64,000 nt of DNA from Pseudomonas fluorescens (GCF_004683905.1 NZ_CP038438.1:2480001-2544000), one strand, 5' to 3'; positions 7,627-15,946 are shown, counted from the stretch's first letter. The notes: generated by a model not told the origin, from the sequence alone. Made by a program: numbers and translations.

Positions 7627-8919
7627 TTAGGCGGCAACCGGTTGCAAACGGCCGCCTGCGCGGCGATAGAGGTACAACGTGGCGCACAACGCGCAGAGTG
7701 CGCCGACGCTCATCCAGTAACCCGGCGCCGCTTTGTCGCCGGTGTACTGGATCAGGAAGGTCGACATCGCCGGGGTGAAACCGCCGAAAATCGCGGTCGC
7801 CAGGCTGTAGGCGAGGGAGAAACCGGCTACTCGCACTTCCACCGGCATGATCTCGGTCAGCGCCGGAATCATCGCGCCGTTGTACATGCCGTAGATGAAC
7901 GACAGCCACAGCAGCGACAGCAACATATGGCTGAAGCTCGGCGCCTGCACCAGGTACGACAGCGCCGGATAGGTGGTGGCCAGTGCCAGCAGCGCCATGG
8001 CGATCAGCACCGGGCGCCGGCCGATACGGTCGGACAACATGCCGCCAATCGGCAGCCAGAAGAAGTTCGACACGCCCACCAGCAAGGTCACCAGCAACGC
8101 ATCGGAAGTGCTCAGGTGCAGCACGGTCTTGCCGAAGGTCGGCGCGTACACGGTGATCAGGTAGAACGCAGTGGTGGTCAGCGCGACCATCAACATGCCG
8201 CCGAGCACCACGCCCCAGTTCTGGCCAAGCGTGCGAAACACTTCCTTCATGCTCGGGCGGTGTTTGCGTGCGGCAAACTCTTCGGTTTCTGCCAGGTTAC
8301 GCCGCAGGAAAAAGATGAAGGGCACGATCATGCAACCGACGAAAAACGGAATGCGCCAGCCCCAATCGGCAATCACGTCTGGCGCCATCCACGCGTTCAA
8401 CGCATAGCCCAAGGCTGCCGCGACGATGATCGCCACTTGCTGACTGGCCGACTGCCAGGCAGTGAAAAAGCCCTTGCGGCCAGGGGTGGCGATTTCCGAC
8501 AAGTACACCGAAACACCGCCCAGTTCCGCACCGGCGGAGAAGCCTTGCAATAGCCGTCCGACCAGCACCAGCGCTGGCGCAAACAGACCAATGGTCTCGT
8601 ATCCGGGCACCAGCACAATCAGGATCGTGCCGCTGGCCATGATCGACAGGGTGACGATCAACCCTTTGCGCCGACCGACGTCATCGATGTACGCACCCAG
8701 CACGATGGCGCCCAGCGGACGCATCAGAAAGCCTGCGCCGAATACGGCAAAGGTCATCATCAGGGAAGCGAACTCACTGCTCGCCGGGAAGAACACCGCC
8801 GCGATCTGCGTGGCGTAGAAGCCGAACAGAAAGAAGTCGAACTGTTCGAGGAAGTTGCCCGAGGTGACCCGGAAAATGGCGCCGGCCCGCGAGCCGCCAT
8901 GTGGGATTGAGGCTGTCAT
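7627..8919 (-). CDS. MHS-family MFS symporter (citrate/tricarballylate type)
   Basis: A 430-residue inner-membrane proton symporter with 12 predicted helices. Family marks include the loop 2-3 motif [22 protein letters not shown] in helix 4-5, and a second copy of the loop motif, [11 protein letters not shown], between helices 8 and 9. It is closest in type to citrate and tricarballylate carriers (CitA/TcuC) of the metabolite:H+ symporter group. The start MTASIPH follows GGAGATTTTTCT, giving a good ribosome site. It forms a two-gene unit with the downstream periplasmic protein. A tri- or dicarboxylate substrate is plausible but not proven. Confidence 0.8.
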   Translation of the reverse strand: MTASIPHGGSRAGAIFRVTSGNFLEQFDFFLFGFYATQIAAVFFPASSEFASLMMTFAVFGAGFLMRPLGAIVLGAYIDDVGRRKGLIVTLSIMASGTILIVLVPGYETIGLFAPALVLVGRLLQGFSAGAELGGVSVYLSEIATPGRKGFFTAWQSASQQVAIIVAAALGYALNAWMAPDVIADWGWRIPFFVGCMIVPFIFFLRRNLAETEEFAARKHRPSMKEVFRTLGQNWGVVLGGMLMVALTTTAFYLITVYAPTFGKTVLHLSTSDALLVTLLVGVSNFFWLPIGGMLSDRIGRRPVLIAMALLALATTYPALSYLVQAPSFSHMLLSLLWLSFIYGMYNGAMIPALTEIMPVEVRVAGFSLAYSLATAIFGGFTPAMSTFLIQYTGDKAAPGYWMSVGALCALCATLYLYRRAGGRLQPVAA

Positions 8920-9075
8920 AGAAAAATCTCCACCGCTTTTATGACGTGCGCGACGTGGAAGCGGCGCACGGTTGTTATTGCGGCGGATGGTCGCGCAGCT
9001 GTAACAGGATGTTAATTGCATTGTTGGCATGGATTGATGCGCAAAGCGGATCAATCCTGAAAACACCGTCTAACC

Positions 9076-9165
9076 TGTGGGAGCGGGCTTACTCGCGAAG
9101 GCGGTGGTTCAGGCGGAACAGTGTTGAATGTGCCGGCCCCTTCGCGAGCAAGCTCGCTCCCACAG
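9076..9165. repeat. Paired REP element, type B, in a 425-base gap
   Basis: Inverted GGGAGCGGGCTTGCTCGCG-like arms, the left one with one change (GGCTTACTCGCG). The gap from 8920 to 9344 holds this pair, a lone REP arm at 9207-9231, and the promoters of the symporter (leftward) and of the RcnB-like gene (rightward). Nothing else was recognised in it. Confidence 0.85.
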
Positions 9166-9344
9166 TTTTGCGGGGCGATCACACATCCTGTTTCATCAGC
9201 GGACCCTGTGGGAGCTGAATTGCCAGCGATGACGATCTGCCTGCCAACGACAATTCCCCAGCCAGCTCAGGCAAAAAAACAAGGAATGATTCCAGTCCTC
9301 CGCAGTCGGAGTTCAGGTATCACACATCCGAAGGAGGTTCACCG

Positions 9345-9653
9345 ATGAACAGCAAAACCCTAATCGCCAGCCTGGCCCTGGTCGCCGGCATTGCCGGGAT
9401 CAGCCCACTTGTTCAAGCGGCGCAAACCTCAAGCGAACCCACGGTCCAGTCGCCGACCAGCGACCGCGAATTGAAGGTCAACGACCGGGCTCCAGACATT
9501 TATCAGCGCAGCGACAAAGCGTTGAAAAACTGGAAACAGAAAGGCTTGAAAGCCCCGGTCGATCAGGCGCAGTGGGTGCAGATCAATGACAAGTACGTGA
9601 TGGTCATGATCACCAACGGCACCATTGTCGAGATGCAACCTGTCGAGCGTTAA
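9345..9653 (+). CDS. RcnB-family periplasmic protein
   Basis: A 102-residue secreted protein. The signal peptide is MNSKTLIASLALVAGIAG followed by ISPLVQAAQ. The mature part has the RcnB-family core: DRAPDIYQRSDKALKNWK, then APVDQAQWVQINDKYVMVM and ITNGTIVEM. In E. coli RcnB is a periplasmic protein that modulates nickel and cobalt export. ATG 9345 follows AAGGAGG at 9331-9337. It ends 4 bases inside the convergent cyclase gene. A dmeRF cobalt/nickel efflux locus lies 3 kb away, but no operon link is visible. Role in metal handling is from the family only. Confidence 0.75.
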   Translation: MNSKTLIASLALVAGIAGISPLVQAAQTSSEPTVQSPTSDRELKVNDRAPDIYQRSDKALKNWKQKGLKAPVDQAQWVQINDKYVMVMITNGTIVEMQPVER

Positions 9654-10741
9654 GTCCCCGACTCAAAGCCCTGCGCATGCACTCGTGCAGGGCTCTCGCC
9701 CCCCAACCGATACTGATTATTCCCACTGCGCTTGGCCTCATACATCGCCAGATCGGCAATGTGCAGCAGCCGATCCATGGTTGGCGCATGGTCCGGAAAC
9801 ACCGCGACCCCAAGGCTGGTACCGACATGGCGCTGGTCGTTGCCGATGCTGATCGGTGGGGACAGTTCGATGAAAATTTTCTGACAGATGCTGCGGGCTT
9901 CGTCCTGCAGGTTGAGGCTCGGGGCCAGACCTTGCAGGATTACTACGAATTCGTCGCCGCCAATCCGCGCGACGGTGTCGGTGGCGCGCAGGATGCGTTT
10001 CAGACGAGTCGCAGTGGTGATCAGCACGCGGTCGCCGGCGGCATGACCGTAGTGGTCGTTGATCGCCTTGAAACCGTTGAGATCGATAAACACCAGTGCC
10101 ACCCGGGTCAGGCTGCGGCGCGCCTGTTCCAGTGCTTCGGATAAACGCTCCTCGAGCACCAGACGATTGGGCAGACCGGTCAACGGGTCGAAGTGGGCGA
10201 GGTGCTGGAGGTAACTCGCCGAGGCTTTCTCCTCGGTAATGTCGCGCACCACGCCCATCATCTTGATCACCGCGTCGTGGTCGTTGCGCACCACATTACC
10301 AGTCTCGCGCAGCCAGCGAATCGTACCGTCGGGCCAGACTACGCGGTATTCCTCATCGTGGTTTTCACCGGTCTCCAGGCAACGCAATTCACCGTCGCGC
10401 ACTCTGACGCGGTCGTCCGGGTGCACGCAGGAGCAGAACAGCGCATAAGACGGCGTGATCTCGCCGATCTTGAACCCGAACATGCCGTAGATCGCGTCTG
10501 ACCAGTACAGCCGATCGGTGTCGACTTCCCAGTCCCAAGTGCCGATCCGCGCAAAATATTGGCTGCGTTTGAAACGCTCGGCGTCACCGTCCTGGTGGAT
10601 GTTCTGGCGTTCGGCGGCGCGGGTCAGCAGCTCGCGGTATTCGTTCAGTTGCTTGCGCAAACCGCGCGCTCGCCAGATCAAGACGACGATCAATCCAATC
10701 ATGACAACGCCAAGGGCAAGGCTGATCCAGAGGTAAGTCAT
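9650..10741 (-). CDS. Membrane-anchored PAS-GGDEF diguanylate cyclase
   Basis: A 363-residue protein made of one N-terminal membrane helix (WISLALGVVMIGLIVVLIW), a short coiled region, a PAS domain with PAC segment (about residues 60-185, ending VVRDITEEKA) and a C-terminal GGDEF domain from HFDPLTGLPNRLVLEERL. The catalytic motif is intact (ARIGGDEFVV), and an RxxD inhibitory site (RATD) lies five residues before it, so product inhibition by cyclic di-GMP is expected. No EAL domain is present. It should make cyclic di-GMP in response to a signal sensed by the PAS domain. It overlaps the convergent RcnB-like gene by 4 bases. Confidence 0.9.
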   Translation of the reverse strand: MTYLWISLALGVVMIGLIVVLIWRARGLRKQLNEYRELLTRAAERQNIHQDGDAERFKRSQYFARIGTWDWEVDTDRLYWSDAIYGMFGFKIGEITPSYALFCSCVHPDDRVRVRDGELRCLETGENHDEEYRVVWPDGTIRWLRETGNVVRNDHDAVIKMMGVVRDITEEKASASYLQHLAHFDPLTGLPNRLVLEERLSEALEQARRSLTRVALVFIDLNGFKAINDHYGHAAGDRVLITTATRLKRILRATDTVARIGGDEFVVILQGLAPSLNLQDEARSICQKIFIELSPPISIGNDQRHVGTSLGVAVFPDHAPTMDRLLHIADLAMYEAKRSGNNQYRLGGESPARVHAQGFESGT

Positions 10742-10904
10742 TCGGGAACTGCCAGCATGAAGAATCGATCCGTGAAGTAATGGCGGTTGGCTATCTTAAT
10801 GGGTTGTCAGTCACTTCGGATACAGCGCCAATTTTCGTCAATGAGTTGCGACCAGCCGACATTTCTGGGAAAACGGCGGCCTGCTGAGAAATAGAGTGAA
10901 TGTC

Positions 10905-11243
10905 ATGACTGATGAACTGCAGGTAATCAATCTTCAGGTGGGCGAGGGCAAGGCTGCCGTCAAAGGCGCGCTGATCACCACCCATTACACTGGCTGGCTG
11001 GAAGACGGCAGCGAGTTCGATTCTTCCCACAGCCGTGGCAAACCTTTCCAGTGCGTGATTGGCACGGGCCGGGTGATCAAGGGCTGGGATCAAGGGCTAA
11101 TGGGCATGCAAGTGGGCGGTAAGCGCAAGCTGCTGGTGCCGGCGCACTTGGGGTACGGCGAGCGGACGATGGGCAAGATTCCGCCGCATTCGAATCTGGT
11201 GTTCGAGATTGAATTGTTGGAGGTTTTGACGCGGGAGGATTGA
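10905..11243 (+). CDS. FKBP-type peptidyl-prolyl cis-trans isomerase
   Basis: A 112-residue single-domain FKBP. The fold signature is clear: ITTHYTGWLEDGSEFDSS, GTGRVIKGWDQGLMGMQVGG and IPPHSNLVFEIELLEV. There is no signal peptide, so it is cytoplasmic. The start is taken at ATG 10905 (MTDELQVI); an in-frame GTG at 10896 has no better ribosome site. It is a stand-alone gene, divergent from the cyclase. It probably assists protein folding; no specific client is suggested. Confidence 0.9.
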   Translation: MTDELQVINLQVGEGKAAVKGALITTHYTGWLEDGSEFDSSHSRGKPFQCVIGTGRVIKGWDQGLMGMQVGGKRKLLVPAHLGYGERTMGKIPPHSNLVFEIELLEVLTRED

Positions 11244-11280
11244 GGCGAATAAACGCCGATCAATCAATGTCCATGCAACC

Positions 11281-11306
11281 TGTGGCGAGGGGATTTATCC
11301 CCGATG
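11281..11306. repeat. Single REP-like arm, type D
   Basis: TGTGGCGAGGGGATTTATCC with the hairpin-forming core GGGGATTTATCCCC, shortly after the FKBP gene. It shares its first 10 bases with the paired element at 11668. It may act as a transcript end. Confidence 0.6.
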
Positions 11307-11369
11307 GACCGCGCAGCAGGCCTTGTTGGGGCATTGCTCCGCGATCCATCAAGCCCTCGCCATTTTTAC

Positions 11370-11639
11370 TCAGGCAACCATCGCAATCTCGGTCAACGTG
11401 TCAGCCACTGTCCTTTCAAGTGACGGAAAACGCCGTTTCACTCGGTGCAGCGCGGGCAGCACAGCCTCCATTTCAAGCCCATCAAGTTTCCCTAGAGCGT
11501 TCACGGCCGAGGCCACAATTGTTTCCCGCTCGCTTTCAAACAACACCAGGCATGCGTTCTGCGCCCAGCGGCGATCCCGTTCGTTGAGGCCCATGGCGAC
11601 TAATGCGGCGACGACGTGGGCATCTGGTTTATTGGCCAT
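11370..11639 (-). CDS. 89-residue protein of unknown function
   Basis: ATG at 11639 has a GGAG ribosome site 9 bases upstream. The product (MANKPDAHVVAALVAMGLN) is mostly helical by composition: two or three amphipathic helices with the pattern ALGKLDGLEMEAVLPALHRV, reminiscent of HEAT-like or regulatory helical bundles. It has no signal peptide, membrane helix or known motif. It is followed on the same strand by nothing before the FKBP gene, and preceded by a REP pair and a DUF6124-type gene. Not recognised. Confidence 0.6.
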   Translation of the reverse strand: MANKPDAHVVAALVAMGLNERDRRWAQNACLVLFESERETIVASAVNALGKLDGLEMEAVLPALHRVKRRFPSLERTVADTLTEIAMVA

Positions 11640-11667
11640 GTGAAATTCTCCGTTGCGCCGTTTTCCT

Positions 11668-11786
11668 TGTGGCGAGGGAGCTTGCTCCCGCTGGGTTGCG
11701 AAGCGACCCCAAGCCCCATCGATCCGGTTCGGATCCGGATTTTCGACTGCTATGCAGTCGAGCGGGAGCAAGCTTCCTCGTCACAG
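11668..11786. repeat. Paired REP element, type D
   Basis: Inverted arms of the form GGCGAGGGAGCTTGCTCCCG and CGGGAGCAAGCTTCCTCG around a roughly 75-base centre. This type differs from the A, B and C elements elsewhere in the window. Confidence 0.8.
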
Positions 11787-11796
11787 GGACGCTTTT

Positions 11797-12162
11797 TCAA
11801 TTGCTGATAGGGGACTCGAGGTTGTCGAGGGCGCGGTTGACGGCGAGTTCGCCTAGCATCACCACTTGCTGGATGCCGAGCAGGGTGTTGCGGTAGGGCG
11901 TGTCGAGCAGGCTGGCGAAGTCGCTGAGCATGATGCTGGCCGAGGCCATGGATTCGCAGGCGTGGGTCAGCAGTTCTTCGTTGTCCATGTTCGGGGCGAC
12001 GACAAACATGTGGCTGGGTTTGCGCTCGGGCGGGGCTTGCGGTTTCAGGTAGTGATCGAGGGCGCGTTCGGCGGCTTCGTGGAGTCTTCTGGAATAGGGG
12101 GATGTTGATTCCGGGTCAGGTATTGCGTCCGCTTCAGGCGGATTTGGCGTCACTTTAAACAT
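11797..12162 (-). CDS. DUF6124-type protein
   Basis: A 121-residue soluble protein starting MFKVTPNPPEADAIPDPE, the typical opening of a Pseudomonas-restricted family (DUF6124) of unknown role. The middle has RRLHEAAERALDHYLKP; the C-terminal half is helical (LLTHACESMASASIMLSDFA), ending in LGELAVNRALDNLE. The start at 12162 is preferred to an in-frame codon at 12195 because the family begins with MFKV and a GAGG ribosome site lies upstream. A long structured leader precedes it (12190-12365). Members often occur in several copies per genome. Function unknown. Confidence 0.75.
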   Translation of the reverse strand: MFKVTPNPPEADAIPDPESTSPYSRRLHEAAERALDHYLKPQAPPERKPSHMFVVAPNMDNEELLTHACESMASASIMLSDFASLLDTPYRNTLLGIQQVVMLGELAVNRALDNLESPISN

Positions 12163-12189
12163 TTGCTGGGTAACCTCAATGAGGCTGAC

Positions 12190-12365
12190 ACGCACTTGCG
12201 ACTAAACAATAGGTGGCAGCTGTACGCAGGTTAGTCGACCAGTACCCAAGCATTACTGGCGCGCCCGAAGGCGCCCTGCGCACAGCCGCCATTGAGCGCA
12301 GGCGTAGAGATGCCTGACTGAATAACAGCTTGCGAACTTGAGATAACACCGAGCGACTAAACCCG
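12190..12365 (-). other. Direct-repeat-bounded structured leader upstream of the DUF6124-type gene
   Basis: Read on the minus strand, a GC-rich stretch of about 165 bases is bounded by two identical GTTTAGTCGC copies (12353-12362 and 12198-12207). Inside are several dyads, including GGCGCCTTCGGGCGCGCC and CCTGCGCTCAA...TTGAGCGCAGG-like pairing. The gene starts about 35 bases further on. The layout suits a folded 5' leader or an independent small RNA. Between this and 12511 there is a short palindrome (TCACTGATCATTCAGTGA near 12367) and no recognisable gene. Confidence 0.4.
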
Positions 12366-12511
12366 ATCACTGATCATTCAGTGACGCGAGCCAAGTTACC
12401 GATGCCCCCCAAACCGCACAAGCCGGCGGATTCTGGCGCAGTTGTAGGCAAAGGCGCAAGGCGATGTAGCCTCTTGGATGATGCTGAAATGATGCTGCGT
12501 TTTTCAGGCTG

Positions 12512-12673
12512 CCATCGCCAGCAGGCTGGCTCCTACAGGGGAATCTGCGTACGGCGCGGAACCCGAGCACCCCCCGGAAAAATGTAGGAGTGAGCCTGCT
12601 CGCGAAGGGGCCGGTACATCCAGCATCTTTGTTTCCAGACACACCGCTATCGCGAGCAGGCTCACTCCTACAA
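12512..12673. repeat. Single REP arm followed by a paired REP element, type A
   Basis: A lone arm (CATCGCCAGCAGGCTGGCTC) at 12512-12538, then the inverted pair of GAGTGAGCCTGCTCGCG arms at 12584-12673. Together with the structured leader these fill the 623-base gap between the DUF6124-type and dmeR genes. Confidence 0.85.
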
Positions 12674-12762
12674 CGGGATTGAGGCCGCTTTCAGCATCCC
12701 GTTCATCCCCTGAACACTCACCGAGCTTGCGATTGCCCAAGCCTTCGGCGACCATGCGCGCC

Positions 12763-12784
12763 ATATAGGGGTAGGGGGTATAGG
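12763..12784 (+). promoter_or_regulatory. Candidate DmeR/RcnR operator with G tracts
   Basis: ATATAGGGGTAGGGGGTATA immediately before the dmeR start. RcnR- and DmeR-type repressors bind runs of G flanked by A/T-rich TATA-like steps, often in the promoter of their own operon. Here the site overlaps the ribosome-binding region, so binding could block both transcription and translation. Motif-based inference. Confidence 0.55.
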
Positions 12785-12785
12785 T

Positions 12786-13061
12786 ATGTCGCACATTCAT
12801 GAACACAAGGACGAGCTGCTCAACCGTGTACGACGCATTGCCGGCCAGGTACAGGCCGTCGAGAAAGCGCTCGAGGGCGATGCCGATTGCGCCAAGACCT
12901 TGCATCTGGTGGCGGCGATTCGCGGGGCGGTCAACGGGTTGATGGAGCAGTTCATTGAGGCCCACACCCGTGAGCACGTGGCGCATCCCGATCTCACCGA
13001 TGAACAGCGCGCTCAGGGCGCCGAAGATCTGTTGCAAGCCATCCGCCGTTATTCCAAATAG
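12786..13061 (+). CDS. dmeR: Cobalt/nickel-sensing repressor, CsoR/RcnR family
   Basis: A 91-residue all-helical repressor. The metal ligands of RcnR are all in place: His3, Cys35, His60 and His64 (M-S-H, DADC, EAHTREH). This ligand set points to Ni(II)/Co(II) rather than Cu(I) or formaldehyde. The core RVRRIAGQVQAVEKALE is the DUF156 signature. It precedes a DmeF-type exporter by 12 bases, so the two form an autoregulated operon: metal binding releases the repressor from the G-tract site just upstream. The symbol dmeR follows from the DmeF neighbour. Confidence 0.85.
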   Translation: MSHIHEHKDELLNRVRRIAGQVQAVEKALEGDADCAKTLHLVAAIRGAVNGLMEQFIEAHTREHVAHPDLTDEQRAQGAEDLLQAIRRYSK

Positions 13062-13073
13062 AGCATCCGTATC

Positions 13074-14009
13074 ATGAGCCTGACCCCAAGCGCTGAGCGT
13101 TTCAGCCACGATCACCAATTCCTCGGCGCGTCTCACGACGAAAACGCCCGCCGCACCTTGTGGGTGGTGGCGCTAACCTTTGTGATGATGATCGGCGAGA
13201 TCGCCGCCGGTTATCTCACCGGCTCCATGGCCCTGCTGGCCGACGGTTTCCACATGGCGACCCATGCCGGGGCGTTGGGCATTGCTGCTGCGGCCTATGG
13301 TTTCGCCCGGCGCAACGCCAACAACCGCCGCTACAGTTTCGGCACCGGCAAGGTCGGCGATCTGGCCGGTTTTGCTTCAGCCATGGTGCTGGGGCTGGTG
13401 TCGCTGGGCATTGCCGGCGAGTCGATTTTTCGCTTGTTTGAACCAACTACCGTGGCGTTCGGCGAAGCGACCCTGATCGCGATTGTCGGGTTGGGCGTAA
13501 ACATCCTCAGCGCCTTCCTGCTGATGGGCCATCACGGCCACGACCATGGCCATCAGCATGATCACGCGCACGGCCACGATCATCATCACCATCACGACAA
13601 CAATCTGCGTTCGGCCTATGTCCATGTACTGGCCGATGCCCTGACCTCGGTGCTGGCGATTGCCGCGTTGCTGGCCGGGCGCTACCTCGGTTGGGTGTGG
13701 CTGGATCCGGCGATGGGGATTGTCGGCTCGATTGTCATCGCGAAGTGGGCCTATAACCTGATGCGCGACAGCGCTGCGGTGCTGCTCGACACCACCGACG
13801 AACCGGTTGCCGCAGAGATTCGCGAACTGCTGGAAATCTCGGACGACGTGCGCATCAGCGACCTGCACGTCTGGCAGGTCGGCCCGCAGGCGCGGGCGGC
13901 GATTGTCAGTGTGGTCGCGGCGGCGGGCGTGACGACGGAGGCGATTCGCGAACGGCTGGCGCCGGTGCATGAGCTGTCGCACCTGACCATTGAGCTGCGC
14001 AGCGCTTAA
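13074..14009 (+). CDS. dmeF: Cation diffusion facilitator DmeF (Co/Ni efflux)
   Basis: A 311-residue inner-membrane exporter with six helices. The N-terminus (HDHQFLGASHDENARRTLWV) matches DmeF-type proteins. Helix 2 has the transport-site HMAT-type motif (LLADGFHMATHAGALG) and helix 5 the second acidic/His site (HVLADALTSVLAI). A His-rich loop (HHGHDHGHQHDHAHGHDHHH) lies between helices 4 and 5, and a cytoplasmic C-terminal domain follows. It expels cobalt and probably nickel using the proton gradient. It overlaps the convergent P450 gene by 4 bases. Confidence 0.88.
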   Translation: MSLTPSAERFSHDHQFLGASHDENARRTLWVVALTFVMMIGEIAAGYLTGSMALLADGFHMATHAGALGIAAAAYGFARRNANNRRYSFGTGKVGDLAGFASAMVLGLVSLGIAGESIFRLFEPTTVAFGEATLIAIVGLGVNILSAFLLMGHHGHDHGHQHDHAHGHDHHHHHDNNLRSAYVHVLADALTSVLAIAALLAGRYLGWVWLDPAMGIVGSIVIAKWAYNLMRDSAAVLLDTTDEPVAAEIRELLEISDDVRISDLHVWQVGPQARAAIVSVVAAAGVTTEAIRERLAPVHELSHLTIELRSA

Positions 14010-15109
14010 GGCTGCATTGCGCTGAACAGGGGAATCCGCCCATTGAGCGATGGGCGGTAATGCCACGTCAGTTGTTGCAGATTCATACCCTGATCAAGGA
14101 TTTCTCTGACAGTCGCAGCGGCAATGCTCAACGCCAGCGTCTGCCCCGGACACTGATGCCGACCGCTGCCAAAGCTGAAACTGCGCCGGTCAGGACGATC
14201 CAGCAGAAACCGCTCGGGCTCTGCATTCAACAAAGGATCGCGGTTGGCCGAAGCCAGCAGCACCAGAATCACCTCACCGGCCTCAAGCCGCACGCCATCG
14301 ATCTCGCAAGTCTGCGCGACAAAGCGCCGAGTGTTCTGCACTGGCGGATCAAAGCGCTGAACCTCGGCCAACAGTGCGTCCACTGAGGCATGGCGCAATT
14401 CGGGCTGACGTCGCAGCGCAATCAGTGCATTGCCGATCAGTCCCGCACTGGCCTCGAACGTCTGCGAACAGAGGCCGATCAGGTTGGCAATCATGGTCTC
14501 CTCATCGCCATCAAATCGCTGCCCGAACGCCTTGAGCAAATCGCTAGGCGGTTCGGCCAGCAACTCGACGAAGTAACCGCGCAATTGCTCCGCCGCCGCA
14601 TGCGCCGCCGCCAGTTGCAGGTCATTGCTCAGCGGCGACAGGCAGGCGACGAAATCCGCCGTCAGCTCACTGATCGCCCGGCCTTGCGCCGGGGTGAAGC
14701 CGAGCAGCGCCGCGACCACGCACACCGGGCCGCGAAACATCGCCTTATATAAGCCGTCGGCGTCCGCTGTAATCAGACGCGCGGCCACCAGTGCGCGTAC
14801 TTGCTCGTCATCTATCAACTGCAGTGACGGCTCGATTGCCGCACGCGGACAGCGCTGACGCTCGCCATCGTTCATCCGCATCAACTGCCCGAACACCTTG
14901 CCGGCCAGCCCCGAGGCAATCGCCTTGGGCACCGGTTCCAGCAACGGTCGCACCCGACAATCGGCATGCGTCAGAACCGCACGCACCGCTCGGGCGCTGC
15001 TGGCGACCCACAGCTTCAATCCATGATCAAAGGTCAGTCCGCCCTCGGCGCGCAGTTTGGCGTAGTAGGGGTAGGGATCGGCATGCGTCGCAGCGATGAT
15101 CGGGTCCAT
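14006..15109 (-). CDS. Cytochrome P450 with altered I-helix
   Basis: A 367-residue soluble bacterial P450. The heme-binding loop FSFGSGRHQCPGQTLA gives Cys320 as thiolate ligand, and the K-helix has EVQRFDPPVQ. The protein is slightly shorter than the usual 400. In the I helix the normal acid-alcohol pair is changed: QTFEASAGLIGNAL keeps Glu219 but has Ala220 where the oxygen-activating Thr is expected, with Ser221 next. No ferredoxin or reductase gene is adjacent. The gene is divergent from an ArsR-type regulator 78 bases away, which may control it. Substrate unknown. Confidence 0.8.
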   Translation of the reverse strand: MDPIIAATHADPYPYYAKLRAEGGLTFDHGLKLWVASSARAVRAVLTHADCRVRPLLEPVPKAIASGLAGKVFGQLMRMNDGERQRCPRAAIEPSLQLIDDEQVRALVAARLITADADGLYKAMFRGPVCVVAALLGFTPAQGRAISELTADFVACLSPLSNDLQLAAAHAAAEQLRGYFVELLAEPPSDLLKAFGQRFDGDEETMIANLIGLCSQTFEASAGLIGNALIALRRQPELRHASVDALLAEVQRFDPPVQNTRRFVAQTCEIDGVRLEAGEVILVLLASANRDPLLNAEPERFLLDRPDRRSFSFGSGRHQCPGQTLALSIAAATVREILDQGMNLQQLTWHYRPSLNGRIPLFSAMQP

Positions 15110-15187
15110 GGTGCACAGCCTTGTGGTCGGGAAAGTGATGCGAGTATCTTCAGTTCGCAGCGGCGACGATTCGTCGGGGAGCGAAAT

Positions 15188-15946
15188 ATGCACGCAGAAC
15201 ATCAAGACATCGGCGTTTCGCAGGTGGCGGCCGCCATCGCCGAACCGGCACGCACGAAAATTCTCTGCTCGCTGATGGACGGCCACGCCCGCACCAGCAC
15301 TGAATTAGCGGCCGTGGCGGAAGTCAGCGCCTCCACCGCCAGTGCACATCTGGCCAAGCTCAAGGATCTGGCACTGGTGCGCCTGCACGTGCAGGGCCGC
15401 CATCGTTATTACAGCCTCGCCGATCAGCGGGTGGCTCAGGCGCTGGAAGCGTTGATGGTGATCGGACAGAACGCCGCGCCGGGCTTCAAGCCGCACACCC
15501 CGGATCGCCTGCAATTCGCCCGCACCTGCTACGACCACATGGCTGGGACGCTCGCGGTGTTGCTCCACGACCGTTTGCTCGAGGCGGGGTGGCTGGTGGA
15601 AACCGATGAGCGGGTTTATCGCTTGAGCGGCACCGGCGACGCGTTGTTTGCGAGCTTGGGAATTGAGGTGCAGGACTTGAGTACCTTGCGCCGCAAGTTT
15701 GCTTGCCCGTGCCTGGACTGGAGCATGCGCCGGCCGCATCTGGGCGGATCGTTGGGCGCGGCGTTGTTGCAGATGGCGTTGAAACGCAAGTGGGTGACGC
15801 AGGATCTTGATAGTCGAGCGTTGGCGCTCACCGTGGCGGGGCGAAAGGAAATGGGTAAGCGGTTTGGTCTTGAGTTGCCTTTAGACGCGAAGATCAAAAG
15901 ATCGCAGCCTGCGGCAGCTCCTACAGTAAGTCCGTACACCCGATAA
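15188..15946 (+). CDS. ArsR-type transcriptional regulator with REP-encoded tail
   Basis: A 252-residue regulator. Residues 10-85 form an ArsR winged helix (AIAEPARTKILCSLMDGHAR, then STASAHLAKLKDLALVRL). The rest is a larger C-terminal domain with a conserved-looking FACPCLDWSMRRPHLGG segment, whose paired Cys could bind a metal or be redox active. ATG 15188 follows GGGAGCG. The final 18 or so codons (KRSQPAAAPTVSPYTR region) lie inside a type C REP pair, so the tail is not ancestral. It is divergent from the P450 gene and is the likely local regulator. Confidence 0.8.
   Translation: MHAEHQDIGVSQVAAAIAEPARTKILCSLMDGHARTSTELAAVAEVSASTASAHLAKLKDLALVRLHVQGRHRYYSLADQRVAQALEALMVIGQNAAPGFKPHTPDRLQFARTCYDHMAGTLAVLLHDRLLEAGWLVETDERVYRLSGTGDALFASLGIEVQDLSTLRRKFACPCLDWSMRRPHLGGSLGAALLQMALKRKWVTQDLDSRALALTVAGRKEMGKRFGLELPLDAKIKRSQPAAAPTVSPYTR

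Noticed and set aside
9120..9348. Open frames across the 8920-9344 gap
   Set aside because: They are built from REP arms and have no supporting ribosome site or homology.
12381..12587. 68-codon open frame between the structured leader and dmeR
   Set aside because: It runs into REP sequence, has no ribosome site and no plausible product.
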